In this document: one piece after another, positions 31,984 to 42,439 of the stretch
Numbering within the stretch: position 1 is the first letter of the stretch
Layout of the letters: every line of letters starts with the position of its first letter
Assembly (NCBI RefSeq): GCF_035046485.1
Contig: NC_085138.1
Location: 41,885,464 to 41,949,463 of the forward strand
From: Aedes albopictus
Lineage: Eukaryota; Arthropoda; Insecta; Diptera; Culicidae
Reading direction: 5' to 3'
DNA length: 64,000 nucleotides
Notes under the pieces: model-generated
What the model saw: the letters and a program-made list of their open reading frames with translations, nothing else
Told to the model about the DNA's origin: nothing
Database searches by the model: none
Made by a program: the position numbers and the translations under genes

Positions 31984-32630
31984 CTTCAGACTCTAGTTTA
32001 ATTTAAAAACACTTCACTAATACTTTACTTTTGCAAAAGAAAATAAAAAATGAATAACTCTTTTAAAGAAAAACTAGAAAGGACGAGCAAATTCCTTTTA
32101 ATTCTACTACTGTGCTTATCTTCGGACAGATAGGCCTATTTCGTCTGTGACTTACAGACTTCTTCAGTGTCAAGTGCTCGACTGAAGAAAACCTCGCATT
32201 CGTTGTGGTATTTATACTAGGAGTGTATGTGTAGGTACGTGTGTGGGTAAAAGTGTAGGTATAAAAATGTAGGTACAAAATTGTAGGTACATATTTGTAA
32301 AAAAGGGGGTGTATCTGCCTGTTAGAAAACAGGGTGTCAATAAGATACCTAAAGCTAGGAAAATTCCTACCGATTTGGTAGGTAGTCAATTGGTGTTTGT
32401 TGTGTTATTTTTTCCTGCCGATTTGGTAGGTAGTCAATTTGTGTTTTGTGTATTGTGTAATGTTTTGTGTGTGTTAGGTAAAAATTTAAACAGCCACGTG
32501 TACCCATTGCCCTGATCCTTGTTAAGTAGTTTTTTATTGTTTTGTTTGTAAATTTCTAAACTTTCTGCAACATCAAGTTTCCATGGGTTTGTAATGTGTC
32601 GTAAGAGTTTAATATTTGAAGTATTCATAA
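31984..32630 (-). repeat. PLE terminal repeat, left (inverted copy)
   Basis: This is the reverse complement of 34809-35455; positions pair as p + q = 67439. It therefore contains an antisense copy of the last 65 or so codons of the PLE ORF and an inverted ribozyme. The first 12 codons of the annotated ORF come from it. Confidence 0.93.
32109..32177 (-). ncRNA. Candidate hammerhead ribozyme in the left PLE arm
   Basis: This is the exact mirror of the right-arm motif, with the predicted cleavage base at 32129 on the minus strand. It would be transcribed only from antisense RNA of this insertion. Confidence 0.6.
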
Positions 32631-35005
32631 GGTTATTACACAAGGATATCGCGTTTCTCAAGAAGTGTATAGAGTACAGGCTTACTCCCGTAAGTCACAA
32701 GGTAAAAGTTAAAACAGCCACAAACCCCAACATAGTAAAGACACTTGAACAAACACTCATCAAAGAAAGCATCAAAAAACTACACAGCAAGATCAACATG
32801 AAAACTTTGGAATGTTATTCTCTCCATTTAAAGTTAGCGAAAGATTATCCTGAATCTTTCCCTAATTTTCTAACAAAAGTAAAAGTTGCAGAATTTTGTG
32901 AATCAGAAAGAAAAAGGAAATTACTAGATAAAAAACTTAAAGCATTAAGGATGCAAAATCCGAAGTTTACATGTTCTTCTACACAACCACAAAACACAAC
33001 ACAAGAACTAACTGGGTTAGTGGTCAATCGCTCTTCCGAACAGTTTACGGAAGAACAGTTGACCCTTCTCAACAAAGGTCTTAACTACGCAGTACACTCT
33101 AAACCAGATTCAACACAAACCATAATCGACATTGAAACAGCTATCAACACGAACAATTTACAGACACCACAGATTCAAGAAATCAGAACACAAACAGCTA
33201 ACACTATTCAAAACACACAACAAAACAAATTGAACAAAGAACACCTGAAAGAACAACGAATAATCAAAGAACTTAACCAGAAACCAGTTTTCTATCTGAA
33301 AGCTGACAAAGGAAACAAAACAGTAATCATGAACAAAGAGGACTATGATGAAATAATGAATAACAAGATTCAAAATGGACCTTACCGAAAACAACGTACT
33401 GATCCTCTTCCAGGATTAGTAAGACGTGTTGACAAAACTCTCAAAGAGTCTACACCAGTTTTAGGAAGCGTCATTAAAAGCCTGAAAGAATCTAACCCTT
33501 CATTGCCAAGAATAAAAGGACTTCCCAAAGTTCATAAACCTGGAAATGAAATGCGTGAGATTGTTTCAGCCATTGGTTCACCTACACACAAAATTGCCAA
33601 ATATTTAGTACAAGAATTCCAAAACATGCCTAAAAAATTTCACAGTAGATCTGTCAAGAATTCCAAACAATTCACAGAACTAGTACAGAATTTATCCGTT
33701 AACGACGATGAAATTTTAGTTTCATTCGACGTTAAATCACTATTTCCAAGCATTCCAGTTAAAGAGGCCATTAACCTGCTAGAAGATTGGCTTCTGAACC
33801 AATATGAAGATTCAAATTCAGATTGGATTAAGAAAGTTCGTACATACATCAAATTAACCAAACTTTGTATGGAAGAAAATTATTTTTCGTTCAGAAATGA
33901 AACCTACAAACAACTTAATGGTGCCCCCATGGGCAATCCACTTTCTCCATTTTTAAGTGAAATTTTTATGGCAAATTTGGAAAAACGCTTAGAAAACAAC
34001 AAACAGCTTCCTGAAGTCTGGTGGAGATACGTTGACGACGTGTTTAGCATTGTTAAGAAACATCTTTTACCTGAAATCTTGAACAATATCAATAATGCAC
34101 ACAAAAACATCGAATTCACTTGTGAAATTGAACAGAACAACCAACTACCATTTTTGGACATACTCATCGTAAAACAAGAATCAACACTTTCCTTCGAAAT
34201 TTACAGAAAACCGACACACACTCAACGCACTATTCCAAATTCATCAAATCACTCACATCAACACAAAATTGCATCCTTCAATCACATGATACACCGAATG
34301 CAGACACTTCCACTTAGTGAAACAGGAAAAACGAAAGAACTTAATTACATTTTCGAAACAGCACAGTTGAACGGTTACACAAAACAAACAATACAACAGA
34401 TCATCAACAAAAAGACACAACAACAATACAGACGTTCTTTGACTACACTGACACGGACAGAACCTACACTTAAACGGATAACTGTGAACTACAACAATGA
34501 CACCAAAAAACTCCGACCAATTCTCAGAAAGTTTGGTTTTGAATTAGTTTTCACAAGCAAAGCTAACCAACTTCAAACTCTCTTAGGATCTACGAAAGAC
34601 CCGTTGGACAACTTAACAAAATCTGGTGTTTACAAAGTAACATGTAATCACTGTGACAAAATATACATAGGACAAACAAAACGCACACTCAACACACGAT
34701 TCAAAGAACACATAACGGAAGTATCAAAAGCACACAAAGACACAGACAAGGGACTCATTCATCATTTTAAATCTAAAGTTGCTGAACATATTTTCAATGA
34801 AGGACATTTTATGAATACTTCAAATATTAAACTCTTACGACACATTACAAACCCATGGAAACTTGATGTTGCAGAAAGTTTAGAAATTTACAAACAAAAC
34901 AATAAAAAACTACTTAACAAGGATCAGGGCAATGGGTACACGTGGCTGTTTAAATTTTTACCTAACACACACAAAACATTACACAATACACAAAACACAA
35001 ATTGA
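32594..35005 (+). CDS. PLE polyprotein: reverse transcriptase and GIY-YIG endonuclease, 803 aa
   Basis: It catalyses target-primed copying of the element RNA. The RT spans about residues 220-600, with KADKGNKTVIMNKEDYDE, LPRIKGLPKVHKPGNEMREIVS, motif A SFDVKSLFPSIP (Asp about 379), motif B LNGAPMGNPLSPFLSE, motif C YVDD (about 479-482), and LPFLDILI followed by YRKPTHTQRT. The C-terminal GIY-YIG nuclease has GVYK at about 678, YIGQTKRTLNTRFKEH from about 691, and downstream E and N residues in EHIFNEGHFMNTSNIK. Length is close to that of canonical Penelope proteins (about 800-850 aa). The ATG at 32594 lies in the inverted arm, so the first 12 or so residues are probably not native. No stop or frameshift interrupts the domains, so this copy could be catalytically competent. 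Confidence 0.95.
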   Translation: MCRKSLIFEVFIRLLHKDIAFLKKCIEYRLTPVSHKVKVKTATNPNIVKTLEQTLIKESIKKLHSKINMKTLECYSLHLKLAKDYPESFPNFLTKVKVAEFCESERKRKLLDKKLKALRMQNPKFTCSSTQPQNTTQELTGLVVNRSSEQFTEEQLTLLNKGLNYAVHSKPDSTQTIIDIETAINTNNLQTPQIQEIRTQTANTIQNTQQNKLNKEHLKEQRIIKELNQKPVFYLKADKGNKTVIMNKEDYDEIMNNKIQNGPYRKQRTDPLPGLVRRVDKTLKESTPVLGSVIKSLKESNPSLPRIKGLPKVHKPGNEMREIVSAIGSPTHKIAKYLVQEFQNMPKKFHSRSVKNSKQFTELVQNLSVNDDEILVSFDVKSLFPSIPVKEAINLLEDWLLNQYEDSNSDWIKKVRTYIKLTKLCMEENYFSFRNETYKQLNGAPMGNPLSPFLSEIFMANLEKRLENNKQLPEVWWRYVDDVFSIVKKHLLPEILNNINNAHKNIEFTCEIEQNNQLPFLDILIVKQESTLSFEIYRKPTHTQRTIPNSSNHSHQHKIASFNHMIHRMQTLPLSETGKTKELNYIFETAQLNGYTKQTIQQIINKKTQQQYRRSLTTLTRTEPTLKRITVNYNNDTKKLRPILRKFGFELVFTSKANQLQTLLGSTKDPLDNLTKSGVYKVTCNHCDKIYIGQTKRTLNTRFKEHITEVSKAHKDTDKGLIHHFKSKVAEHIFNEGHFMNTSNIKLLRHITNPWKLDVAESLEIYKQNNKKLLNKDQGNGYTWLFKFLPNTHKTLHNTQNTN

Positions 35006-35455
35006 CTACCTACCAAATCGGCAGGAAAAAATAACACAACAAACACCAATTGACTACCTACCAAATCGGTAGGAATTTTCCTAGCTTTAGGTATCTTATT
35101 GACACCCTGTTTTCTAACAGGCAGATACACCCCCTTTTTTACAAATATGTACCTACAATTTTGTACCTACATTTTTATACCTACACTTTTACCCACACAC
35201 GTACCTACACATACACTCCTAGTATAAATACCACAACGAATGCGAGGTTTTCTTCAGTCGAGCACTTGACACTGAAGAAGTCTGTAAGTCACAGACGAAA
35301 TAGGCCTATCTGTCCGAAGATAAGCACAGTAGTAGAATTAAAAGGAATTTGCTCGTCCTTTCTAGTTTTTCTTTAAAAGAGTTATTCATTTTTTATTTTC
35401 TTTTGCAAAAGTAAAGTATTAGTGAAGTGTTTTTAAATTAAACTAGAGTCTGAAG
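34809..35455 (+). repeat. PLE terminal repeat, right
   Basis: It starts within the ORF (codons MNTSNIKLL), passes the stop at 35005, and holds the 3' UTR with the ribozyme candidate. It ends in CAAAAGTAAAGTATT..CTGAAG before the target duplication. Confidence 0.93.
35262..35330 (+). ncRNA. Candidate hammerhead ribozyme in the right PLE arm
   Basis: Core pieces occur in hammerhead order: CTGAAGA (35272-35278), stem II GTCTGT/ACAGAC (35280-35285 and 35291-35296) with a 5-nt loop, GAAA (35297-35300), a very short palindromic stem III ATAGGCCTAT (35300-35309), and C at 35310 as the predicted cleavage base. Stem I pairs GACA (35268-35271) with TGTC (35311-35314). An extra unpaired A precedes stem II. 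Hammerheads with minimal, palindromic stem III are known from Penelope-like elements, where dimers are proposed to be the active form. Confidence 0.62.
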
Positions 35456-35969
35456 AATCAATCCATTGTTTAATGAAATCCAGCAGTTTTGATATAAATA
35501 ACTGAACTGCTGTTGTATCGTGCGTAAGTACTTCAGATATTATTATAAAGCTCAAGTTTTCCAACTTATTTTCTTTTCTGTAGTACACTTCAAAGGGGTG
35601 AATGGTAGCTTGAGAATTATTCCAATGGTAACCTTGAGCTGAATTTTGAATGATAAATGAATAATTTTCTGAAAAGTCACAAATTGTTAATACTTCACCC
35701 TGTTTAAGTGATTCTTTTTTATCCCGCAAAAATGAGGATTGTTCTTTATAAATGAAATCATGAGTTATAAGCTTATCAACTTTTTCTACAAAATACGGAA
35801 CAAACTCGTCTATAGTCTTAGTAATAGTTTCCAAATTGCATCGATCAGTGGTTAGCCATTGTTGAAATAAAACCGATTCTTTATCATTCGCTTCTAATAA
35901 TGATGTTAGTTCACTGGTTCTAGGCACACAATAATACAATTTCAGCAAACAGAATGCTGTTTTAAGCAT
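35456..35969 (-). pseudogene. Transposase-like gene, upstream part (cut by retroelement)
   Basis: Read on the minus strand it encodes about 170 residues starting MLKTAFCLLKLYYCVPRT and ending at LLDFIKQWID, where the Penelope-like element begins. The last residues of the open frame to 35433 (SSDSSLI) come from the inserted element. Position inside long terminal inverted repeats, and continuity with 31438-31943, make a transposase the most likely identity. No catalytic DDE/D triad was identified. The N-terminus may be missing, or encoded upstream in an unseen exon, because only about 140 bp separate this ATG from the right arm. Confidence 0.5.
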
Positions 35970-36107
35970 TCAGATATCAAAACAAGCTGAGAAACAGGTT
36001 CTATTCCAGTTAGGATGTAACGCCAAGAAAAAGAAGGCACCTAATCAAACAAAGTTGTAATGCCCATTGAGTGTTATTAAATGGGTATAAGGATTCTTGA
36101 TACATCC

Positions 36108-36605
36108 TGTACGAGTTAATGCGCAACACGCTAAAAAAAATAACATGAAAAAGTTTTTGTTAGAAAAACTTTTTTTCCTTAAAAGTGCCCATCTTGTGAT
36201 GTATGGAGGAAAGTTAGGCAACAATATTGACTTTCTTGGAAAAAAATTCAAAACATAAAAAAGTGGGCATTTTCTGTAAATTGACTTTTAATTTTAATAA
36301 TATATTTTTTAGCGTGTAAAAATGTATTTAGAATTTTTAAAATATTTTTTCATGAAAGCTTGGCCAATTCTCTAAAAGTCCCCCATACAACACTTTTCTA
36401 TAGGTCTTGTCATTTTTGAGTTACATCGATTTTAAAAAATTCTTCGAAAAAAAGTTAAACCCTCTTCAAATGTTACTCTTGAAAATTTTCGAAAATTTAA
36501 GTATGCAAAGTTGCTTATAAAAACCTAGTCTTTATGCCCACCAAGTTTCATTCGATTCTGAGAGGGTGTTGCCAACCACTGGTCGAGTTGGCGCGAAATT
36601 CGTCA
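36108..36605. repeat. Right terminal inverted repeat of the DNA transposon
   Basis: About 498 bp. The inner edge GTACGAGTTAATGCGCAAC mirrors the left inner edge near 31150-31167. The outer edge GCGAAATTCGTC is followed by ATTT. Confidence 0.8.
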
Positions 36606-37205
36606 TTTCAAGGACCCTTTAACTGAATGAAATCCTTAAATACATGGAGTAATACACAAAGGAACCTCTGGAGAAATTTCAACAACAATTTCTGAAAGAG
36701 TTAGTAGAAAAAAATCCGAATTTCCGCATTTCAATTAAAAAAAAGTCTTGCATCTTTTCAAGGAGTCTTTAGAGAAATTTCTGAATAAACCTTTCTAGTA
36801 ATTACTGAAAGAATTTCTTGAGAAATTTCTGAAAAAAAAATCTGGAGAAATCCCAAAGGAATACTCCGATGGGGAATCTCATAATATTCCTGGAGTATTT
36901 CTTTCAGAAATTCACGAACTGATGTAGCATTCCTTGAAGAAATTTTATGAAAAATCCCTGAAATACTAAAGAAACCCATGGACTAGTTAAGCGAATTAAA
37001 GGAGTAACTGCTGAAAGAACTTCTAAAGTTATCTCAAAGATTTACATGGACAAGAATGCATTCTAAAAAGATACTAAGAGGAATCTTTGAATGTAATCTG
37101 CTGAAGTTCTTCTAAAAAATTGGAAAAATGATAATTTCTGAAAGAATCCCTAGGGTTTTTCTATTGATTTTTCTGAAGGCAGTTATGAAGAAAATTTTAT
37201 TGAAG
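36606..37205 (-). repeat. Degenerate 12-bp satellite
   Basis: GGAACCTCTGGAG, GAAATTTCTGAAT and GAATCCCTAGGG units resume directly after the transposon, showing that the transposon was inserted into this array. Confidence 0.6.
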
Positions 37206-37207
37206 TA

Positions 37208-37520
37208 CACTGAAGTTTTTTTTTTACGACGGTAATGGTCCCGCGTAAAAAAAAACCGCGTAAAAAAAAACCGCGTTATTTCAAGACCCGTCGTAAAAAA
37301 AAAACCGCGTTATTTCGAGACCCGTCGTAAAAAAAAACCGCGTTATTTCAAAAAACGTCGTAGTCAAGTCACGTTAGATGTGGTGCTGACTATTTAACGC
37401 GTGTTTTTGAAAAAACGCGGATTTTTTTTACGACGGTTTTTGAAATAACGCGTTTTTTTTTAGGACGGACCGCGTAAAAAAAACCGCGTAAAAAAAACCG
37501 CGTAAAAAAAAACTTCAGTG
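37208..37520. mobile_element. TA-flanked MITE with CACTGAAGTTTTTT ends
   Basis: TA (37206-37207), then CACTGAAGTTTTTTTTTACG, then the mirrored end, then TA (37521-37522). The interior consists of repeated subterminal modules (CGTAAAAAAAACCGCG, TTATTTC) in both orientations. TA duplication suggests mobilisation by a Tc1/mariner-type transposase. Confidence 0.85.
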
Positions 37521-37522
37521 TA

Positions 37523-37714
37523 CAGGGAAAACGAAACATTCTAATTGTTGGAGGAATCATTAGAATAGTTCTTGCTGAAAAAAAAGGAACTCCTGTAAGA
37601 ATGTCCCTTCCGCGATAATTACAAAAAAATCGTGAAAAAATAATTCTTGGAGGGGTTCTCCTGGAATAGTTCATAATAAGGCACAATATTTATTCAAGGA
37701 GACGCTCCGAATCT
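37523..37714 (-). repeat. Degenerate 12-bp satellite remnant
   Basis: It contains TTGGAGGAATCATTAG and TTGGAGGGGTTCTCCTGG, and is continuous with the block before the MITE. Confidence 0.5.
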
Positions 37715-40700
37715 CAGGAGAATCTCTAAAGCTTCTCAGGAGAAGCTCTGAAGCTTCTCAGGAGAAGCTCTGAAGCTTCTCAGGAGAAGCTCTGAAGCTT
37801 CTCAGGAGAAGCTCTGAAGCTTCTCAGGAGAAGCTCTGAAGCTTCTCAGGAGAAGCTCTGAAGCTTCTCAGGAGAAGCTCTGAAGCTTCTCAGGAGAAGC
37901 TCTGAAGCTTCTCAGGAGAAGCTCTGAAGCTTCTCAGGAGAAGCTCTGAAGCTTCTCAGGAGAAGCTCTGAAGCTTCTCAGGAGAAGCTCTGAAGCTTCT
38001 CAGGAGAAGCTCTGAAGCTTCTCAGGAGAAGCTCTGAAGCTTCTCAGGAGAAGCTCTGAAGCTTCTCAGGAGAAGCTCTGAAGCTTCTCAGGAGAAGCTC
38101 TGAAGCTTCTCAGGAGAAGCTCTGAAGCTTCTCAGGAGAAGCTCTGAAGCTTCTCAGGAGAAGCTCTGAAGCTTCTCAGGAGAAGCTCTGAAGCTTCTCA
38201 GAAGAAGCTCTTTAGCTTCTCAGGAGAAGCTCTTTAGCTTCTCAGGAGAAGCTCTTTAGCTTCTCAGGAGAAGCTCTTTAGCTTCTCAGGAGAAGCTCTT
38301 TAGCTTCTCAGGAGAAGCTCTTTAGCTTCTCAGGAGAAGCTCTTTAGCTTCTCAGGAGAAGCTCTTTAGCTTCTCAGGAGAAGCTCTTTAGCTTCTCAGG
38401 AGAAGCTCTTTAGCTTCTCAGGAGAAGCTCTTTAGCTTCTCAGGAGAAGCTCTTTAGCTTCTCAGGAGAAGCTCTTTAGCTTCTCAGGAGAAGCTCTTTA
38501 GCTTCTCAGGAGAAGCTCTTTAGCTTCTCAGGAGAAGCTCTTTAGCTTCTCAGGAGAAGCTCTTTAGCTTCTCAGGAGAAGCTCTTTAGCTTCTCAGGAG
38601 AAGCTCTTTAGCTTCTCAGGAGAAGCTCTTTAGCTTCTCAGGAGAAGCTCTTTAGCTTCTCAGGAGAAGCTCTTTAGCTTCTCAGGAGAAGCTCTTTAGC
38701 TTCTCAGGAGAAGCTCTTTAGCTTCTCAGGAGAAGCTCTTTAGCTTCTCAGGAGAAGCTCTTTAGCTTCTCAGGAGAAGCTCTTTAGCTTCTCAGGAGAA
38801 GCTCTTTAGCTTCTCAGGAGAAGCTCTTTAGCTTCTCAGGAGAAGTTCTTTAGCTTCTCAGGAGAAGTTATTAAGTTTCTCAGGAGAAGTTATTTAGCTT
38901 CTCAGGAGAAGTTATTTGGCTTCTCAGGAGAAGTTCTTTAGCTTCTCAGGAGAAGTTATTTAGCTTCTCAGGAGAAGTTATTTAGCTTCTCAGGAGAAGC
39001 TCTTTAGCTTCTCAGGAGAAGCTCTTTAGCTTCTCAGGAGAAGCTCTTTAGCTTCTCAGGAGAAGCTCTTTAGCTTCTCAGGAGAAGCTCTTTAGCTTCT
39101 CAGGAGAAGCTCTTTAGCTTCTCAGGAGAAGCTCTTTAGCTTCTCAGGAGAAGCTCTTTAGCTTCTCAGGAGAAGCTCTTTAGCTTCTCAGGAGAAGCTC
39201 TTTAGCTTCTCAGGAGAAGCTCTTTAGCTTCTCAGGAGAAGCTCTTTAGCTTCTCAGGAGAAGCTCTTTAGCTTCTCAGGAGAAGCTCTTTAGCTTCTCA
39301 GGAGAAGCTCTTTAGCTTCTCAGGAGAAGCTCTTTAGCTTCTCAGGAGAAGCTCTTTAGCTTCTCAGGAGAAGCTCTTTAGCTTCTCAGGAGAAGTTATT
39401 TAGCTTCTCAGGAGAAGCTCTTTAGCTTCTCAGGAGAAGCTCTTTAGCTTCTCAGGAGAAGCTCTTTAGCTTCTCAGGAGAAGCTCTTTAGCTTCTCAGG
39501 AGAAGCTCTTTAGCTTCTCAGGAGAAGCTCTTTAGCTTCTCAGGAGAAGCTCTTTAGCTTCTCAGGAGAAGCTCTTTAGCTTCTCAGGAGAAGCTCTTTA
39601 GCTTCTCAGGAGAAGTTCTTTAGCTTCTCAGGAGAAGTTATTTAGCTTCTCAGGAGAAGCTCTTTAGCTTCTGAGGAGAAGCTCTTTAGCTTCTCAGGAG
39701 AAGCTCTTTAGCTTCTCAGGAGAAGCTCTTTAGCTTCTCAGGAGAAGCTCTGAAGCTTCTCAGGAGAAGCTCTGAAGCTTCTCAGGAGAAGCTCTGAAGC
39801 TTCTCAGGAGAAGCTCTGAAGCTTCTCAGGAGAAGCTCTGAAGCTTCTCAGGAGAAGCTCTGAAGCTTCGCAGGAGAAGCTCTGACGCTTCTCAGGAGAA
39901 GCTCTAAAGCTTCTCAGGAGAAGCTCTGAAGCTTCTCAGGAGAAGCTCTGAAGCTTCTGAGGAGAAGCTCTTTAGCTTCTCAGGAGAAGCTCTTTAGCTT
40001 CTCAGGAGAAGCTCTTTAGCTTCTCAGGAGAAGCTCTGAAGCTTCTCAGGAGAAGCTCTGAAGCTTCTCAGGAGAAGCTCTGAAGCTTCTCAGGAGAAGC
40101 TCTGAAGCTTCTCAGGAGAAGCTCTGAAGCTTCTCAGGAGAAGCTCTGAAGCTTCTCAGGAGAAGCTCTGAAGCTTCTCAGGAGAAGCTCTGAAGCTTTT
40201 CAGGAGAAGCTCTGAAGCTTTTCAGGAGAAGCTCTGAAGCTTTTCAGGAGAAGCTCTGAAGCTTCTCAGGAGAAGCCCTGAAGCTTCTCAGGAGAAGCTC
40301 TGAAGCTTCTCAGGAGAAGCTCTGAAGCTTCTCAGGAGAAGCTCTGAAGCTTCTCAGGAGAAGCTCTGACGCTTCTCAGGAGAAGCTCTGAAGCTTCTCA
40401 GGAGAGGCTCTAAAGCTTCTCAGGAGAAGCTCTGAAGCTATTCAGAAAAAGCTCTGGTGCTTCTCAGGAGAAGCTCTTAAGCTTCTCAGGAGAAGCTCTG
40501 AAGCTTCTCAGGAGAAGCTCTGAAGCTTCTCAGGAGAAGCTCTGAAGCTTCTCAGGAGAAGCTCTGAAGCTTCTCAGGAGAAGCTCTGAAGCTTCTCAGG
40601 AGAAGCTCTGAAGCTTCTCAGGAGAAGCTCTGAAGCTTCTCAGGAGAAGCTCTGAAGCTTCTCAGGAGAAGCTCTGAAGCTTCTCAGGAGAAGCTCTGAA

Positions 40701-41215
40701 GCTTTTCAGGAGAAGCTCTGAAGCTTTTCAGGAGAAGCTCTGAAGCTTCTCAGGAGAAGCCCTGAAGCTTCTCAGGAGAAGCTCTGAAGCTTCTCAGGAG
40801 AAGCTCTGAAGCTTGGCAGGAGAAGCTCTGACGCTTCTCAGGAGAAGCTCTGAAGCTTCTCAGGAGAGGCTCTAAAGCTTCTCAGGAGAGGCTCTAAAGC
40901 TTCTCAGAAGAAGCTCTGAAGCTATTCAGAAAAAGCTCTGGTGCTTCTCAGGAGAAGCTCTTAAGCTTCTCAGGAGAAGCTCTGAAGCTTCTCAGGAGAA
41001 GCTCTGAAGCTTCTCAGGAGAAACTCTGAAGCTTCTCATGGAAAGCTTCAATAATGCTCAGAAGAAGCTCTGAAGCTTCTCAGAAGAAGCACTTCAACTT
41101 CTCAGAAGAAGCTCTTAAGCTTCTCAGGAGAGGCTCTTAAGCTTCTCAGTAAAAGCTCTAAAGCTTCTCAGCAGATGCTCTGTAGCTTCTCAAGTTTTAC
41201 GCTAAAGCTTCTCAT
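37715..41215. repeat. 22-bp palindromic satellite, about 158 monomers
   Basis: The monomer is NNAGCTTCTCAGGAGAAGCTCT. Eighteen of its 22 bases form the palindrome AGCTTCTC-AG-GAGAAGCT. Variant blocks follow each other: GAAG-type (about 37735-38205), TTAG-type (about 38206-39745, with TTATT variants near 38870-38990 and 39395), then GAAG-type (39746-41200) with three TTAG units inserted near 39970-40025. Around 40196-40985 there is a higher-order duplication offset by 484 bp (22 monomers), marked by rare variants such as GAAGCCCTG and GCTATTCAGAAAAAG. Stop codons prevent long frames. The edges are degenerate. Confidence 0.97.
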
Positions 41216-42065
41216 AAAAAACTCTCGCCCTCTTTTTATCTGGAACAAGCCTCATTTCCGTAGGGGCATGATGAGTTGAGGACCCGCTCACTCGAGTAGG
41301 CTCCGGAAATAAACGGAGATTGTTTTTCGCTATCACCGATACGATATGATATGGTCGTAATGGTAGGGAAGGGAAGATAGGTGATACCGACGACGAAGGC
41401 AACGAAGGACGGTAGATTGGCTGAAGTGTTTGGGACAATGCTAATTCAATCAGTTTCACCGCGCGTTGTTGTGGTGGCGGCTTATTTTCATTTTCATAAT
41501 CATCATCATCGGATTGGGGTGGCGTGGTGTGATGTTCAGCTTGCTATCGGATCGACATCAGATAATGCCGGCACGGCGACGACGAATGCCTTAGGGTGAG
41601 CAGAGCAGTTGTTATTAATTTGCAGTTGACCTTTGTCGGGCCTAATTGAGACGACAGCGCCAACGGTGGCAAGGTGTTGGTTTTCCTGTTTTCCCCAATA
41701 AATATGGCTCGCGTTCCAGATTGTGTCCCGCTTCCGGATCGAGTGGTGGGGGGGACAGACGGACACAATTTATTCGCTGCCGAAGGAAGTCGCAACAGGA
41801 AAGCAATTGAGACGGCAGTTAATGAGGTGGTTATTGAGTGTTAATGGGCGGGAAAACAACCGATTTCCCGGGCAGTTATGGAAGATGGATCACAGCATGC
41901 TGTGTGGTTTGGAACAAAGGAGGCCGATAATAAAGAAAAGGTTTGCTTGAAGTGTACCGTCAAGGCGACTTATTTGGTTTGATGAATATGTAGTAGGTTC
42001 CAACAAAATTGACATTTTTGCCTTTCTTGTACACCATGGTGTGGGGTCAATCTTTATATGTAGGG
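41216..42065. other. Apparently single-copy DNA, no gene called
   Basis: GC-mixed sequence with frames up to 85 aa lacking motifs. CATAATCATCATCATCGG near 41497 is low complexity. TGTACCGTCAAGGCGAC at about 41954 matches the end of the TA-flanked element at 43338 and may be a lone terminus of that family. Confidence 0.35.
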
Positions 42066-42128
42066 TATGTGTTCCATCATTAATCTCACGCTCCCATATT
42101 CATCCTATTCGAAAACAAGCGATTACGG
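42066..42128. repeat. Copy of a dispersed repeat also at 745-815
   Basis: TGTGTTCCATCATTA..CTCCCATATTCATCCTATTCGAAAA is shared with little change. Confidence 0.7.
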
Positions 42129-42439
42129 CACCGGTTGATTCCGTTCTTTTTGTTTTCATGGGTGCTCACTTCTAACAAAAAATACAAAAATAAGAAACAA
42201 AACAAACAGCGCTTCAATCCTTTGTTTTTCGTAGGATGAAAATGGGAGCCACATGCTTAACAAGGGAACCAATACCCTATACCAATCGACTCATCTCGGC
42301 GAGTTAAGAAAATGTCTGTGTGTATGTATGTGTGTGTGTATGTGTACAAAAAGATCACCTCATTTTTAGATAGTAAATATGAACCGATTTCAACGACCGA
42401 TAGTTCATTCGACGGGTTATGTTGTCCCATTGTTTCTTA

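Larger units (their letters stand above)
31944..35455 (+). mobile_element. Penelope-like element (PLE) with inverted terminal arms
   Basis: It is bounded by a perfect 12-bp duplication AATCAATCCATT (31932-31943 and 35456-35467). Inside are a 40-bp left tail (31944-31983), a left arm (31984-32630), the ORF, and a right arm (34809-35455). The arms are 647 bp each, inverted and apparently without indels. A short tail outside one terminal repeat and inverted terminal repeats are described traits of Penelope elements. The near-identity of the arms and the intact ORF point to a recent insertion into the DNA transposon. Confidence 0.93.
30342..36601 (-). mobile_element. DNA transposon with long terminal inverted repeats, ATTT duplication
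   Basis: The outer ends are GACGAATTTCGC (from about 30339) and GCGAAATTCGTC (to about 36604), flanked by ATTT on both sides. Inverted similarity continues inward: left arm to about 31167, right arm from about 36108. Shared blocks include CACCCTCTCAGAATCGAATGA, CCTCCATACATCACAAG and GCGTGTTGCGCATTA. The left arm holds an internal tandem duplication of about 335 bp (30500-30833 and 30834-31167). The interior carries a minus-strand transposase-like gene split by a Penelope-like element. Superfamily not assigned; a 4-bp duplication with very long arms would suit Sola-type transposons. Confidence 0.8.

Noticed and set aside
32063..32389. 108-aa minus-strand ORF and its identical plus-strand twin at 35050-35376
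   Set aside because: Both lie in the PLE terminal repeats (UTR and ribozyme region). The duplication of the frame only reflects the inverted arms.
37715..41215. CRISPR-like regularly spaced palindromic repeats
   Set aside because: The 22-bp units are contiguous with no unique spacers, the sequence is eukaryotic, and no cas genes occur.
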